Assembly (NCBI RefSeq): GCF_000419765.1
Contig: NZ_ATTQ01000023.1
Span: forward strand, 37,753 to 76,944
Reading direction: 5' to 3'
Origin: Rhizobium mongolense USDA 1844
Lineage (GTDB): Bacteria; Pseudomonadota; Alphaproteobacteria; Rhizobiales; Rhizobiaceae
Length of the DNA stretch: 39,192 nt
The notes under the pieces were generated by a model. The model saw nothing but the letters and a program-made list of their open reading frames with translations. It had not been told where the DNA came from and did no database searches. Position 1 is the stretch's first letter. Each line of letters begins with the position of its first letter. The position numbers and the translations under genes were made by a program. Shown here piece by piece: positions 1 through 7,491 of this stretch.

Positions 1-219
1 GCCCCAAGGGTCCGGTCCCCGATAGGAATCGCCGGGCAATACGGAGCGGATAGTCGGCGAGTTCAGTCGAAACGAGTCCCATCGCTGCGTTCGCCACGTC
101 TCACCGATTCGACCTCCATCAAGCACCTTGTGTTCGCGGGCTTCGCGCTTCAGGAAGTAGCTGATGCCGAGCCCAGTCGAGCCAGCGCCAATCACGACTA
201 CGTCGAGAACTTCGCCCAT
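1..219 (-). CDS. FAD/NAD(P)-binding flavoprotein monooxygenase, N-terminal part
   Basis: Only the first 73 codons are present; the gene runs off the left edge. The protein opens with a Rossmann dinucleotide-binding motif (VVVIGAGSTGLGISYFL, residues about 7-23) followed by a GETWR.QRWDSFRLN segment. Both are typical of the CzcO-like, flavin-containing monooxygenase family that binds FAD and uses NADPH. The start is the ATG at 219, with a GGGGGA stretch just upstream acting as a ribosome-binding site. The substrate cannot be told from this fragment. ArsO-type and many other flavoproteins share this opening, so only the family is claimed. Confidence 0.75.
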   Translation of the reverse strand, partial: MGEVLDVVVIGAGSTGLGISYFLKREAREHKVLDGGRIGETWRTQRWDSFRLNSPTIRSVLPGDSYRGPDPWG

Positions 220-506
220 GCGTCCCCCGCCTAAAGGTCTGGTGCATCCTACGCCTCGGATTCAGGCGAGACTAGAGGTCCGGCTAAAGGTTCCTTCAGA
301 GGCCCCATGGTGGCAAAGCGTGATCGATTCTCAGGGTCTGCTTGGGGGGTCGTGACGGGACCTTCGTGGCATCAATATCCAAGTACTGGATGTGGCTCGA
401 AGCGAGCCAATCTCAAAATAGCTCGTAGCATTTGCTACCGAATTCTGGAAAAATCTAATGCGATAGCCTCACGTTCGTCGGCAGATATGGGGCTGAGTCG
501 TGGACA
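220..506. other. Non-coding stretch between the flavoprotein gene and the chrA-like remnant
   Basis: I recognise no gene here. Reading frames in this stretch give arginine- and serine-rich translations without motif or compositional sign of coding. It should contain the promoter of the flavoprotein gene, which is transcribed leftward. A short inverted repeat (GTAGC, 4-nt loop, GCTAC) lies near 425-440 but is too weak to name. Confidence 0.4.
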
Positions 507-684
507 CGAACGCATAGGTTTCACGCTTGGATCCTGGACACGCCGGTCGTCGGTTCTATCGTCGGTCCGGGGGCAATCCTCTCCGTGGTGGCGGCGGTCG
601 CGATCTTCCGGTTCAAGGCCTCGGTGATCACGACGCTGCTGTGCTGGCGCCCTGGCCGGCATGATCTGGACGCTTGCGAGGTGA
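507..684 (+). pseudogene. Degraded C-terminus of an integral membrane protein, probably a ChrA-type chromate transporter
   Basis: In one frame the sequence gives a hydrophobic stretch ending AAVAIFRFKASVITTLLC (about 588-640). After a +1 shift at about 640-645 the next frame gives ALAGMIWTLAR and a stop at 682-684. The arrangement of an IFRFK segment followed by a last hydrophobic helix resembles the C-terminal end of ChrA chromate transporters, so I read it as the broken tail of such a gene. No N-terminal part is visible upstream. The MFS gene starts 40 bases downstream, as if the two had once been an operon. The family call is inference from a short, poorly conserved membrane segment. Confidence 0.4.
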
Positions 685-723
685 AGCTGGCGTCGATGCT
701 ACGACGCTTGGAGGGATTAGATC

Positions 724-1971
724 GTGACAGCGTCCTTGGCGAAACGAGCATACTCTCTTGTCTCGCTTCCCGCGAGCGCGGATCCGATCGCCGGTCGCCT
801 CCTCGCGTCGCGTGGAATGCGCGCGTTTGCGGACGGCCTCGTCAGCCTTTCATTGCCGATCTACCTCGCGTCCATCGGCTTCGATCTGTTCGAGGTAGGT
901 GTGCTGACCACCGCGACGCTCGCCGGGTCGGCCATCCTCACTTTGGCGGTGGGCATGCTCTCGCACCATTTCTCCCAGCGCCGGATGCTACTGTCAGCCG
1001 CGATGCTGATGACGCTGACGGGTCTCGCATTTTTCCTTGTGAAGGACTTCTGGCCGCTGGTGATCGTGGCGTTCGTCGGAACGCTGAATCCGTCTTCCGG
1101 CGACGTGAGCGTCTTCCTGCCTCTGGAGCATGCTAGGCTCGCTCATAGTGTTTCAGACAGGGACCGCACCGCAATGTTCGCGCGCTATAGCCTGGTCGGC
1201 TCGCTGTTTGGAGCTCTCGGAGCCCTCGCTGCGGGACTACCGGAGCTTCTCCAGATCGTGATGGGACTTAGCGTCGGACAGGCCTTGCAGCCCGTGTTCC
1301 TGCTCTACGCCGCCGTGGGACTTGCGTCGTTTCTGTTGTATCGGCGCGTGCCGCGCGAGCGGGCCGACGTCCAGCCATCCCCGCCACAGCCGCTGCACAA
1401 ATCGAGGACGCTCGTCCTGACGCTAGCAGCCCTCTTCAGCATCGACGCCTTCGCCGGCGGTCTGATCGTGCAGTCTCTTCTGGCCATATGGCTTTATCAT
1501 CGGTTCGGGCTGTCTCTTGCGGCGACCGGAGCGATCTTCTTCTGGTCCGGAGTTCTTTCGGCGGCTTCCTACCTGATCGCGGTCCGCCTCTCCAATAGGA
1601 TCGGACTCGTGAACACGATGGTCTTCACCCACCTGCCTTCAAGCCTCTGCCTTTTGCTGATCCCCTTCGTTCCCGATCTTTCGACGACCATCGTTCTGTT
1701 TCTTATTAGAAGCGCCCTGTCACAGATGGACGTTCCGACCCGCACCTCCTACGTCATGGCGATCGTCACCCCAGGTGAACGGGCGGCGGCTGCAAGCGTC
1801 ACGTCCGTTCCACGGAGCCTGGCCGCAGCGTCGAGTCCCCTTCTTGCAGGCTGGCTGATGTCCGTTTCCAGTTTCGGCTGGCCGCTTGTCGCCGCAGCGG
1901 CACTGAAGATCCTCTACGACATCCTGCTGCTCTTCATGTTCCGGAAGCATCGTCCGCCGGAGGAGCGCTGA
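724..1971 (+). CDS. MFS transporter
   Basis: A 415-residue protein with about twelve hydrophobic helices, the usual size of a major facilitator superfamily permease of the inner membrane. The loop after helix 2 (SHHFSQRRM, about residues 79-87) sits where MFS proteins carry their conserved basic motif A. A conserved-looking segment (NPSSGDVSVFLPLEHARL) follows around residues 122-139, and a long hydrophilic linker around 220-235 separates the two six-helix halves. The GTG start at 724 is chosen because a GGAGGGA ribosome-binding site lies 7 nt upstream. Its position behind a ChrA-like remnant hints at an ion or toxicant resistance role, but the substrate is unknown. Confidence 0.85.
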   Translation: MTASLAKRAYSLVSLPASADPIAGRLLASRGMRAFADGLVSLSLPIYLASIGFDLFEVGVLTTATLAGSAILTLAVGMLSHHFSQRRMLLSAAMLMTLTGLAFFLVKDFWPLVIVAFVGTLNPSSGDVSVFLPLEHARLAHSVSDRDRTAMFARYSLVGSLFGALGALAAGLPELLQIVMGLSVGQALQPVFLLYAAVGLASFLLYRRVPRERADVQPSPPQPLHKSRTLVLTLAALFSIDAFAGGLIVQSLLAIWLYHRFGLSLAATGAIFFWSGVLSAASYLIAVRLSNRIGLVNTMVFTHLPSSLCLLLIPFVPDLSTTIVLFLIRSALSQMDVPTRTSYVMAIVTPGERAAAASVTSVPRSLAAASSPLLAGWLMSVSSFGWPLVAAAALKILYDILLLFMFRKHRPPEER

Positions 1972-2114
1972 CTGCATCAATCGCCTTGAACCGACCAATT
2001 AGCTTCATGCCAGGGACGAGCGCTGTCGTCCAAGCCCCATGGCGTTACATACATCATTGCCGTCGATATAAGCGGCCTCGAAGGCAGCTTCTGCCACCCA
2101 GGCCCGCTTCGTGA

Positions 2115-2510
2115 TCAGACGCCGTCGGGAGGCGCAAAAAAACAGTTCATATGGTACCGTCCACCCCGTCCTATCCCATCCGCCTCATTGGGGTCGTCCG
2201 TCGGCTGAAGGCAGATGTGAAAATCACCGTCCCCCGATGGCTTCTCATCTCCATAAGGGATCAGGAACAACTGGTTTCTCGTCACCAGGTGATGGTCTCC
2301 CGGATGAAGTATGACCGAGAATCCGCCGGCGCCCTTTCTCACCTGAGATTTGGGTATGGCCTCGCAGTCTCCACCGAAATCTTGACCGTTGCAGCACCAT
2401 GGCGGGTATGACCAAGCGCTGCGGGATTGGTGGGCATCGCTCTGTGTGAAAAGACCCGCCGATATAACTGCGAAAGACACGATAGAGGCTGTTGAAGGTG
2501 TGAAAGTCAT
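2115..2510 (-). CDS. Small secreted Cys-containing protein of a rhizobial hypothetical family
   Basis: A 131-residue protein. The ATG at 2510 is preferred over an upstream start because it directly precedes a signal-peptide-like segment (hydrophobic core about residues 8-19, then TQSDAHQ). The mature part has W.YPPWCCNGQDFGGDCEAIP, a LHPGDHHLVTR stretch, FLIPYGD and a C-terminal FHICLQ...NCFFAPP motif. This layout of Cys residues and the closing CFFAPP recall a family of short exported proteins annotated as hypothetical in rhizobia. The predicted location is periplasmic or extracellular, and the function is unknown. It lies isolated, convergent with the MFS gene, at the edge of a region of gene debris. 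Confidence 0.65.
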   Translation of the reverse strand: MTFTPSTASIVSFAVISAGLFTQSDAHQSRSAWSYPPWCCNGQDFGGDCEAIPKSQVRKGAGGFSVILHPGDHHLVTRNQLFLIPYGDEKPSGDGDFHICLQPTDDPNEADGIGRGGRYHMNCFFAPPDGV

Positions 2511-2620
2511 CGACGCCTCCGAACGAACATTTCGCCACCAGCAAAGAATTATACGCCGATTACTTAGACATGGACGGAAAACATCCATGTCTTCAGGGCT
2601 GCCACTTGGAGCAAAGTCGG

Positions 2621-3000
2621 GTCTGCCGGAAGGCAGGGATTTAGGACGCGACCTTTTACAATTGGCGGGGAGAGTTATGCCGGACTGCTGCCCTAGGAGA
2701 TGAAGCGCTCACGCCAGCTCGAAGGAGAGAATGCCAAGCTCAAGCGCATCGTCGCCGATCTCAGTCTCGACAAGGCCATACTTCAGGACGTCTGTAAAAA
2801 AGCTGTGCAGCCTATTTGCAGGCGCCAGCTTGTCGACGAGATAAAATCGGTCTGAGAGTGTCGGCGCGTCCGGCGTGTTCGACGCTCAGGATTGATCGAG
2901 CTCTCTACGAGGGCCGCGTGCAGGCACGGCGGCCGTTTCAGCTATCGAAATAAAGGGCGCAAGGCTGCCAGACGCGGTACAGGCATACTCGGACGTGGAA
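2621..3000 (+). mobile_element. Degenerate IS3-family transposase remnant (OrfA end and start of OrfB)
   Basis: Joining frames reconstructs the familiar IS3-family OrfA C-terminus. VCRKAGI-stop-DATFYNWR begins at 2621; after a shift comes YAGLLP-stop-EM at about 2676-2702. An open stretch from 2700 to 2855 then reads KRSRQLEGENAKLKRIVADL and SLDKAILQDV. A further frame from about 2867 gives CSTLRIDRALY, the start of OrfB, and decays by about 3000. In-frame stops at 2642 and 2694 plus at least two frameshifts show it is dead. No terminal inverted repeats or target duplication could be recognised, so the outer limits are approximate. Confidence 0.8.
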
Positions 3001-3123
3001 GCGCCGGCGAAAACTTGATTGTTCGCTGGGAACTTTTTTGCGCAGCCTTGACGCACGGAGCTGCGCGCGCAAGGGCTTCTGCATTGCCCTGGCACGCTAA
3101 TGTGGTGCATTCACGAAAGTGCG

Positions 3124-3422
3124 TTACGCCCGCAAGGCATCGACGATGACTCTGAAGGCTGGCGAATTCTGTCGCCTGCTTGGATAGTAGAGATAGTAGC
3201 CGGAAAATAGCGGCGACCAGTCATCAAGCACCTGGACCAGCTTACCAGACCCGAATCCTTCTCGACGATGTCTTCGGGCACGTAGGCAATGCCGTGTCCG
3301 GCTCAAGGAGGGCGTCGACCATCGCGTAACTCGCGCTGAACGTCAGTTGCCCTTCTACACGCACCCGAAGTTCTCGATTGTCTTTGGCGAATTCCCATGC
3401 ATAGAGGCCGCCTGACACAGGT
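3124..3422 (-). pseudogene. LysR-family regulator, C-terminal fragment with two frameshifts
   Basis: Three consecutive frames give a recognisable LysR effector-binding domain end. The first reads VSGGLYAWEFAKDNRELRV. After a shift at about 3300 the next reads AGHGIAYVPEDIVEK. After another at about 3250 the last reads GKLVQVLDDW, then GYYLYYPSRRQNSPAFRVIV, to the stop at 3124. The DNA-binding half is missing. The last 40 residues resemble the C-terminus of the intact LysR protein at 10840-11727 (QVLDDW and LYYPSRR are shared), so the two belong to the same LysR subgroup. Its former target gene is unknown. Confidence 0.8.
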
Positions 3423-3569
3423 CTAGGGGATGTCTCTTCTCAGCGTCTCGATGAAGCGGATCACGTCGCCCACCATGCTGTCGTTAAAAAGCAGGGTGCT
3501 CTCGACGAAGAAATGGGCGGCAAGACGCGGAGCCGTGCCCTCATAGTTGCCTTGAATCTTCGACTGCAC
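3423..3569 (-). pseudogene. Unidentified coding fragment, 48 codons
   Basis: An open stretch on the minus strand, bounded by an in-frame stop just upstream of 3569 and a TAG at 3423-3425, has protein-like composition (for example NYEGTAPRLAAHFFVESTLL and DVIRFIETLRRD). It has no start with a ribosome-binding site. I read it as the C-terminal end of a gene whose rest has been lost, abutting the broken LysR gene. I could not assign a family. It may be chance, but its composition is far less arginine-rich than typical shadow frames in this sequence. Confidence 0.35.
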
Positions 3570-3602
3570 TCAGCTGAGGTACCAAGTTTCTCGAGCGGGT
3601 GT

Positions 3603-4472
3603 TCAGTTGAGTTCGAGCAGCACGATCTCAGGCGGCGCCATAAGGCGGAGCGGTAAACCCGTGCAACCGAGACCCCTGGAAATTATCATGTGCCTGCCAT
3701 TCTCTACGACATGTCCCCCGACGTAACGCGAGCCAAAGTTTGATGGCACGATCGGCCTCCAGCCGAAGATATTCACTTGGCCACCGTGTGTGTGTCCACA
3801 AAGCGTGATCGAGACGCGGTCTGTAACCAATGGAAAGATGTCTGGTTCATGAGCCAATAAAATAATGGGCGCGGCGTCAGTAATCTGTGAGAGCGTACCG
3901 GGAAGGTCGTCGATCCCCAATTTCACGGCAAGCAAGTCGCCAAGACCGGCTAGCCAAAAGGGATTTCCATTCTTCTCGAGGCGGATGGATTTATTCACGT
4001 AGACCGGAATGCCCACCTTGGTCAGTGCTGTTTGCGCGAGCGGTTCCACTGAGGTATCGCGTTGGAACGCGGCGTCATGCCAGTAGTCATGATTGCCAAG
4101 GATCGCGTGGACACCGAGCGGTGCTCTTAGACCAGACAGTGCAGGCGCCCAATCGTCCGGCGCAATTGTGTTTGTCAGCATCCGCATCGCTGTCGAGAAA
4201 TCACCCAGCAGCAAAATGATGTCGGGGTTCAGCGCATTGGTCTGCTCGCATATTTCGCGTATCCGATCGACCGTCATCCATGGACTGGCGGCATGTAGGT
4301 CTGCGAGTAGTGCCGCTCGGAGGCTAAGGCCAGGAGTCCATCCAGGTGGTTTCAATCGATAACTGGCAACGATCGGTCGAGCCATCGCTTCGCCTACGGG
4401 GTAGCTCAGAAACGCCGCAGCAGCCGTTGCTCCTCCTAAAGCAAATTTCAGAAATTCACGCCGGCTTAACAT
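3603..4472 (-). CDS. Tat-exported calcineurin-like metallophosphoesterase
   Basis: A 289-residue protein with the metal-binding motifs of the calcineurin-like phosphoesterase fold in order: ADLH (D58, H60), GD (90-91), GNHD (126-129), AHEP (H208) and GHTHGGQ (226-232). The N-terminus has a twin-arginine signal (SRREFLK at residues 3-9, then an alanine-rich hydrophobic stretch), so the enzyme is probably exported folded to the periplasm. YaeI-like phosphodiester hydrolases have this architecture and size. The closing segment (GLGCTGLPLRL) is also typical. The ATG at 4472 is the only start that includes the Tat signal. The substrate is unknown and the gene stands alone. Confidence 0.88.
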   Translation of the reverse strand: MLSRREFLKFALGGATAAAAFLSYPVGEAMARPIVASYRLKPPGWTPGLSLRAALLADLHAASPWMTVDRIREICEQTNALNPDIILLLGDFSTAMRMLTNTIAPDDWAPALSGLRAPLGVHAILGNHDYWHDAAFQRDTSVEPLAQTALTKVGIPVYVNKSIRLEKNGNPFWLAGLGDLLAVKLGIDDLPGTLSQITDAAPIILLAHEPDIFPLVTDRVSITLCGHTHGGQVNIFGWRPIVPSNFGSRYVGGHVVENGRHMIISRGLGCTGLPLRLMAPPEIVLLELN

Positions 4473-4903
4473 CGATCCCGCCTTAATAGTGCGCGCCGCG
4501 CACAGAACCTTTCCCGATTACAAGTTGACCACATGTTCATAAGAAAAAGCGTAGCCCTTTTAAGATCGGCATATCCCGCGCGCCTTCAGTATGAAACGAT
4601 GGTGAACTGAATTTAAATAGAGCTCAAATTGAGACAGAAATAGGATAGATAACCCTTCCAGTCATAAGCTTTTCGAAGTAGTTCAATATCAGATTTATCA
4701 ACTGGAAAAGTTACAGCTTTTTTCTTTACTCAAACTCTCCGGGCGGGTCAGAGGCGGTCGCATCCGAGGAAGATTCGGATCGACACGCCCCGCCCAGGTG
4801 ACGCGCACCCGTCCTCATCTTCGAGGGCCGCCGCGCTCCCGCCTCAGCGTGAGCGCTGACCGTTTGCGCTTCGTCCGCTCACAAGGGCGGTAGGCAATAG
4901 CTG
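4473..4903. other. AT-rich intergenic region upstream of the phosphoesterase gene
   Basis: About 430 bases without a credible gene. Bases 4500-4735 are distinctly more AT-rich than the surroundings, consistent with promoter or acquired DNA. A 26-codon open frame at 4533-4610 has no ribosome-binding site. Bases 4740-4903 are GC-rich and lie downstream of the small gene ending at 4904. I could not assign a specific promoter or terminator. Confidence 0.4.
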
Positions 4904-5152
4904 TCAGTGGCTGTTGTAAAGCGGCGGCGACACGTCTTCGGCGGCCAGATCGGGATAGAGTCTGCGCCTGATGCGTTCCAGCTCCTCCACGTTCCGACGC
5001 TCCCGCTCCATCACCTCGATCGTCACATTGCGCCATGGGGCGCCGGCCGGCTGGTCCCATACCGTTCCGCCGGATGCAATGAACTCGCAGAACCTCCTGC
5101 CTGATCTGATACGGCTGGTGATCTCTACGTAGTGGTTGAGACGGTGATCCAT
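4904..5152 (-). CDS. Orphan hypothetical protein, 82 residues
   Basis: The frame from the ATG at 5152 encodes 82 residues. An AGAGG ribosome-binding site lies about 6 nt upstream. The C-terminal half is rich in charged residues with a likely amphipathic helix (EVMERERRNVEELERIRRRL, about residues 47-66). An overlapping longer frame (4815-5216) is arginine-rich and looks like a shadow, so this frame was chosen. No domain is recognised. It lies 74 bases downstream of the phytochelatin-synthase-like gene on the same strand and could be cotranscribed with it. Confidence 0.5.
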   Translation of the reverse strand: MDHRLNHYVEITSRIRSGRRFCEFIASGGTVWDQPAGAPWRNVTIEVMERERRNVEELERIRRRLYPDLAAEDVSPPLYNSH

Positions 5153-5226
5153 GGAAGCCTCTCACGCTCGTCCATGCCAAACGGTCGCTCTTAAAGATGA
5201 CGAGATGATGACGCATCCGGTCAACG

Positions 5227-5886
5227 CTATTCGTCGATCAGCAACAAGCCTCGCTTTTTGTCACCATCCATGGTGTCCATCGCAGAAAAAAGGCGCTCGC
5301 GCTCGATCAGCCAGGGCTTGAAGTCTTCATTCACATCGAGAACGAACACCATGTCCTCGGTTTCCAGATAGCCGCCGATTGGCGAGTGGTGGCCGACGCC
5401 CGCGCCAAAAATCCTCTCACGGCTGAAATTGATGATGTAGCGGCGACCGGGATCGTTGGCTCGCCTCATATGCTCGTGAAACGCCTCGCTCGTAAGGTCG
5501 CGGAGGACCGAAACGTCCCTTGTAGTCTGTGCCTTTGCGACTTCGGCGAGCTCATCAAGCGTCAGCCCCATGACGCAGATGCCCGTCCAGCATTTTCCGG
5601 TGCCGTCGAGGACCTCGGCTTCCGTCGTCTCCTCCTCGCCGATCGATCGGAACACATTCGCCACGCTCGCCGGGCCGCAACGCGAACCGTTCGATTGCCA
5701 TGTGACGTTCGACTTGAAAGCGGCGGCTACCGGGAGCATCCAGGCGCGGTTGATCAGATCTGGCGCTTGGGTGACCGAGGCATGGATCGCATCAGGCGAA
5801 ACCCTGGACGGGCTGATGAGATACAGCGCGGCTGCGGCCGACAGGCCGACGCCAGCAAGCAAACCGAAAATCCATCCGCGCTTCAT
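5227..5886 (-). CDS. Phytochelatin synthase family protein (glutathione gamma-glutamylcysteinyltransferase-like)
   Basis: A 219-residue protein with the papain-like phytochelatin synthase catalytic domain. The Cys nucleophile is C70 in SRCGPASVANVFR, His is H166 in GVGHHSPIGGY, and Asp is D184 in FVLDVN. The 18-residue His-Asp spacing matches that of plant and cyanobacterial enzymes. LDGTGKCWTGICVMGLTLDE matches the substrate-binding region. The N-terminus (residues 5-24) is a hydrophobic segment after KR, a signal anchor or uncleaved signal, so the enzyme should face the periplasm. Only the catalytic domain is present, as in prokaryotic members, which mostly cleave glycine from glutathione rather than make long phytochelatins. 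A role in metal or glutathione handling is inferred. Confidence 0.88.
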   Translation of the reverse strand: MKRGWIFGLLAGVGLSAAAALYLISPSRVSPDAIHASVTQAPDLINRAWMLPVAAAFKSNVTWQSNGSRCGPASVANVFRSIGEEETTEAEVLDGTGKCWTGICVMGLTLDELAEVAKAQTTRDVSVLRDLTSEAFHEHMRRANDPGRRYIINFSRERIFGAGVGHHSPIGGYLETEDMVFVLDVNEDFKPWLIERERLFSAMDTMDGDKKRGLLLIDE

Positions 5887-6232
5887 CGCCGAACCTCGCC
5901 GTGGATGAGCACCAGACGATACTTCAGAGCAGCCGCAACAGCAACGAGACGCTAGAGGCAGGCAAGCCGTGGCTGCCCAAATGCGCGGAAATTTGCCGAA
6001 CGTACTTCAATTTTTGCTCGCGGTAGCCTAACATCAGGCGGTGACTCCAGTTCCCCTGGGAAGACCTCCCAACCTTGGCCCGCTCCGGCGGGCTTCTTCT
6101 TGTCCCGGCTGTCCGGCTTGCGATGGCCGCTCCGGGCTGCGTCGCACGCCGTCAGCCGCCGCAGTTTACGCGGGCGGTGAAGCGCCCTAGATAACGAAAA
6201 CGGCGGCGGTTCTTCAGTGCGGAGAGGCGAGC
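5887..6232. other. Divergent promoter region between the phytochelatin-synthase-like gene and ackA
   Basis: This 346-base stretch separates two divergently transcribed genes and must carry both promoters; no gene is evident. A perfect inverted repeat GCCCGC-TCCG-GCGGGC at 6078-6093, followed on the plus strand by TTCTTCTT, could be a weak terminator, an attenuator ahead of ackA or an operator. No convincing -35/-10 pair was found by eye. Confidence 0.4.
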
Positions 6233-7420
6233 ATGGATGCCGACACAGTCTGCCTGACCTTCAATGCCGGATCATCGACGCTCAAGATCGGCATCTTCGA
6301 TGCCGGCAAAGGCGCCGCCCGGCCGATCGGCAAGGGAAAGATCGACTTCGACGACAGCGCGCTCGTCCTGCGCTATTCGCTGGGGGACGACAGCTTCGAG
6401 CGCCCGCTTTCGGGCAACAATGGCGAGCGGTTTGCCGAGGTCATCGAAGGGACGCTGGATCACCTGCTGGCTCAACTTCCGCCCGGCTCCCTGAAGCTCG
6501 CCTCCCATCGCGTCGTCCATGGCGGCCTTCGGTTTCGTGGGGCCGCAGCGCTCGACGCGCAGACGATCTGCGAGATCGAGGCGATGGTTCCGCTAGCCCC
6601 ACTGCACCAGCCGCAGGCGCTGCGGGTGATCCGCGCGCTGCAGGATCTGCGACCCGACATGCTGCAAACGGCATCGTTCGACACCGCCTTCCACGCGACG
6701 CAGGCCGATCTCGTCCGGCGCCTGGCGATCCCGCGATCGCTGCATGACGAAGGCGTGCGCCGCTACGGCTTCCACGGCCTGTCTTACAAATTCATCGCCG
6801 GCGCGCTCAAGCGGCAGGCGCCTGAGGTGGCCGGCGGAAAGGTCGTGGCCGCCCATCTGGGCAGCGGAGCCAGCCTCTGCGCCCTGCAGGGCGGCGTCAG
6901 CCGCGATTGCAGCATGGGGTTCTCGGCCCTTGACGGCATCCCAATGGCAACGCGGCCAGGGTGGCTCGATCCAGGCGCCCTCCTCTATCTGATGCGGAAG
7001 GTAGCGCGCGATCCCAGCGAGCTGGAACACTTCCTCTATCATGCCTGCGGTATGCTGGGCGTCTCCGGCATCAGCGGGGATGCCCGGGATCTACTGAGGG
7101 ACGAGTGGCCGGAAGCTGCCCAGGCCATCGACCTCTTCTGCCTCCGCATCGCCGGCGAGATCGGCCGCATGTCGGTGACGCTCGGTGGCCTGGACGCGAT
7201 CGTTTTCACCGCCGGCATCGGCGAAAACCAGCCGGAGATCAGGCGCCGCGTCGCCGCCCATCTGCGCTGGATGGGCCTTCATCTCGACGATGGCCGGAAC
7301 GAGGCTGCCGGCATGACGGTCATCAGCACGCCGGACAGCAGGATTGCCGCGCTCGTCATTCCCACGGACGAGGAGCAGGTTATTGCCGACGAGGCGCTCG
7401 CTATCCTTCGTGCGGGGTGA
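6233..7420 (+). CDS. ackA: Acetate kinase
   Basis: A 395-residue ASKHA-fold kinase interconverting acetyl phosphate plus ADP with acetate plus ATP in the cytoplasm. Family motifs are present: FNAGSSTLK near the N-terminus, HRVVHGG around residues 87-93, FDTAFHAT (catalytic Asp), YGFHGLSYKF, HLGSGASLCAL, FTAGIGEN, and PTDEE near the C-terminus. The usual TRxGDxDP segment reads TRPGWLDP, with Trp where Asp is common. The ATG at 6233 follows a GGAGAGGCGAGC ribosome-binding region. xfp follows 71 bases later on the same strand. Acetyl phosphate made by phosphoketolase would be the natural substrate, giving ATP formation from pentose phosphates. Confidence 0.93.
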   Translation: MDADTVCLTFNAGSSTLKIGIFDAGKGAARPIGKGKIDFDDSALVLRYSLGDDSFERPLSGNNGERFAEVIEGTLDHLLAQLPPGSLKLASHRVVHGGLRFRGAAALDAQTICEIEAMVPLAPLHQPQALRVIRALQDLRPDMLQTASFDTAFHATQADLVRRLAIPRSLHDEGVRRYGFHGLSYKFIAGALKRQAPEVAGGKVVAAHLGSGASLCALQGGVSRDCSMGFSALDGIPMATRPGWLDPGALLYLMRKVARDPSELEHFLYHACGMLGVSGISGDARDLLRDEWPEAAQAIDLFCLRIAGEIGRMSVTLGGLDAIVFTAGIGENQPEIRRRVAAHLRWMGLHLDDGRNEAAGMTVISTPDSRIAALVIPTDEEQVIADEALAILRAG

Positions 7421-7491
7421 TCCAGATCAAGAATCGGCCCGGCGCAAGCCGCTAGAATTGAACTCGAACACGTTTCGAACGGGTGAAATCC

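Noticed and set aside
4533..4610. A 26-codon frame in the AT-rich region upstream of the phosphoesterase gene
   Set aside because: No ribosome-binding site and no recognisable feature; chance is sufficient.
4815..5216. A 133-codon frame overlapping the 82-residue orphan gene
   Set aside because: Its translation is Arg/Gly-rich and lacks a ribosome-binding site, whereas the 82-codon frame has both a site and protein-like composition.
6078..6093. Inverted repeat as a definite terminator
   Set aside because: It lies between divergent genes where no transcript needs to end, and the following sequence is only mixed T and C. It is reported only as a possible element of the promoter region.
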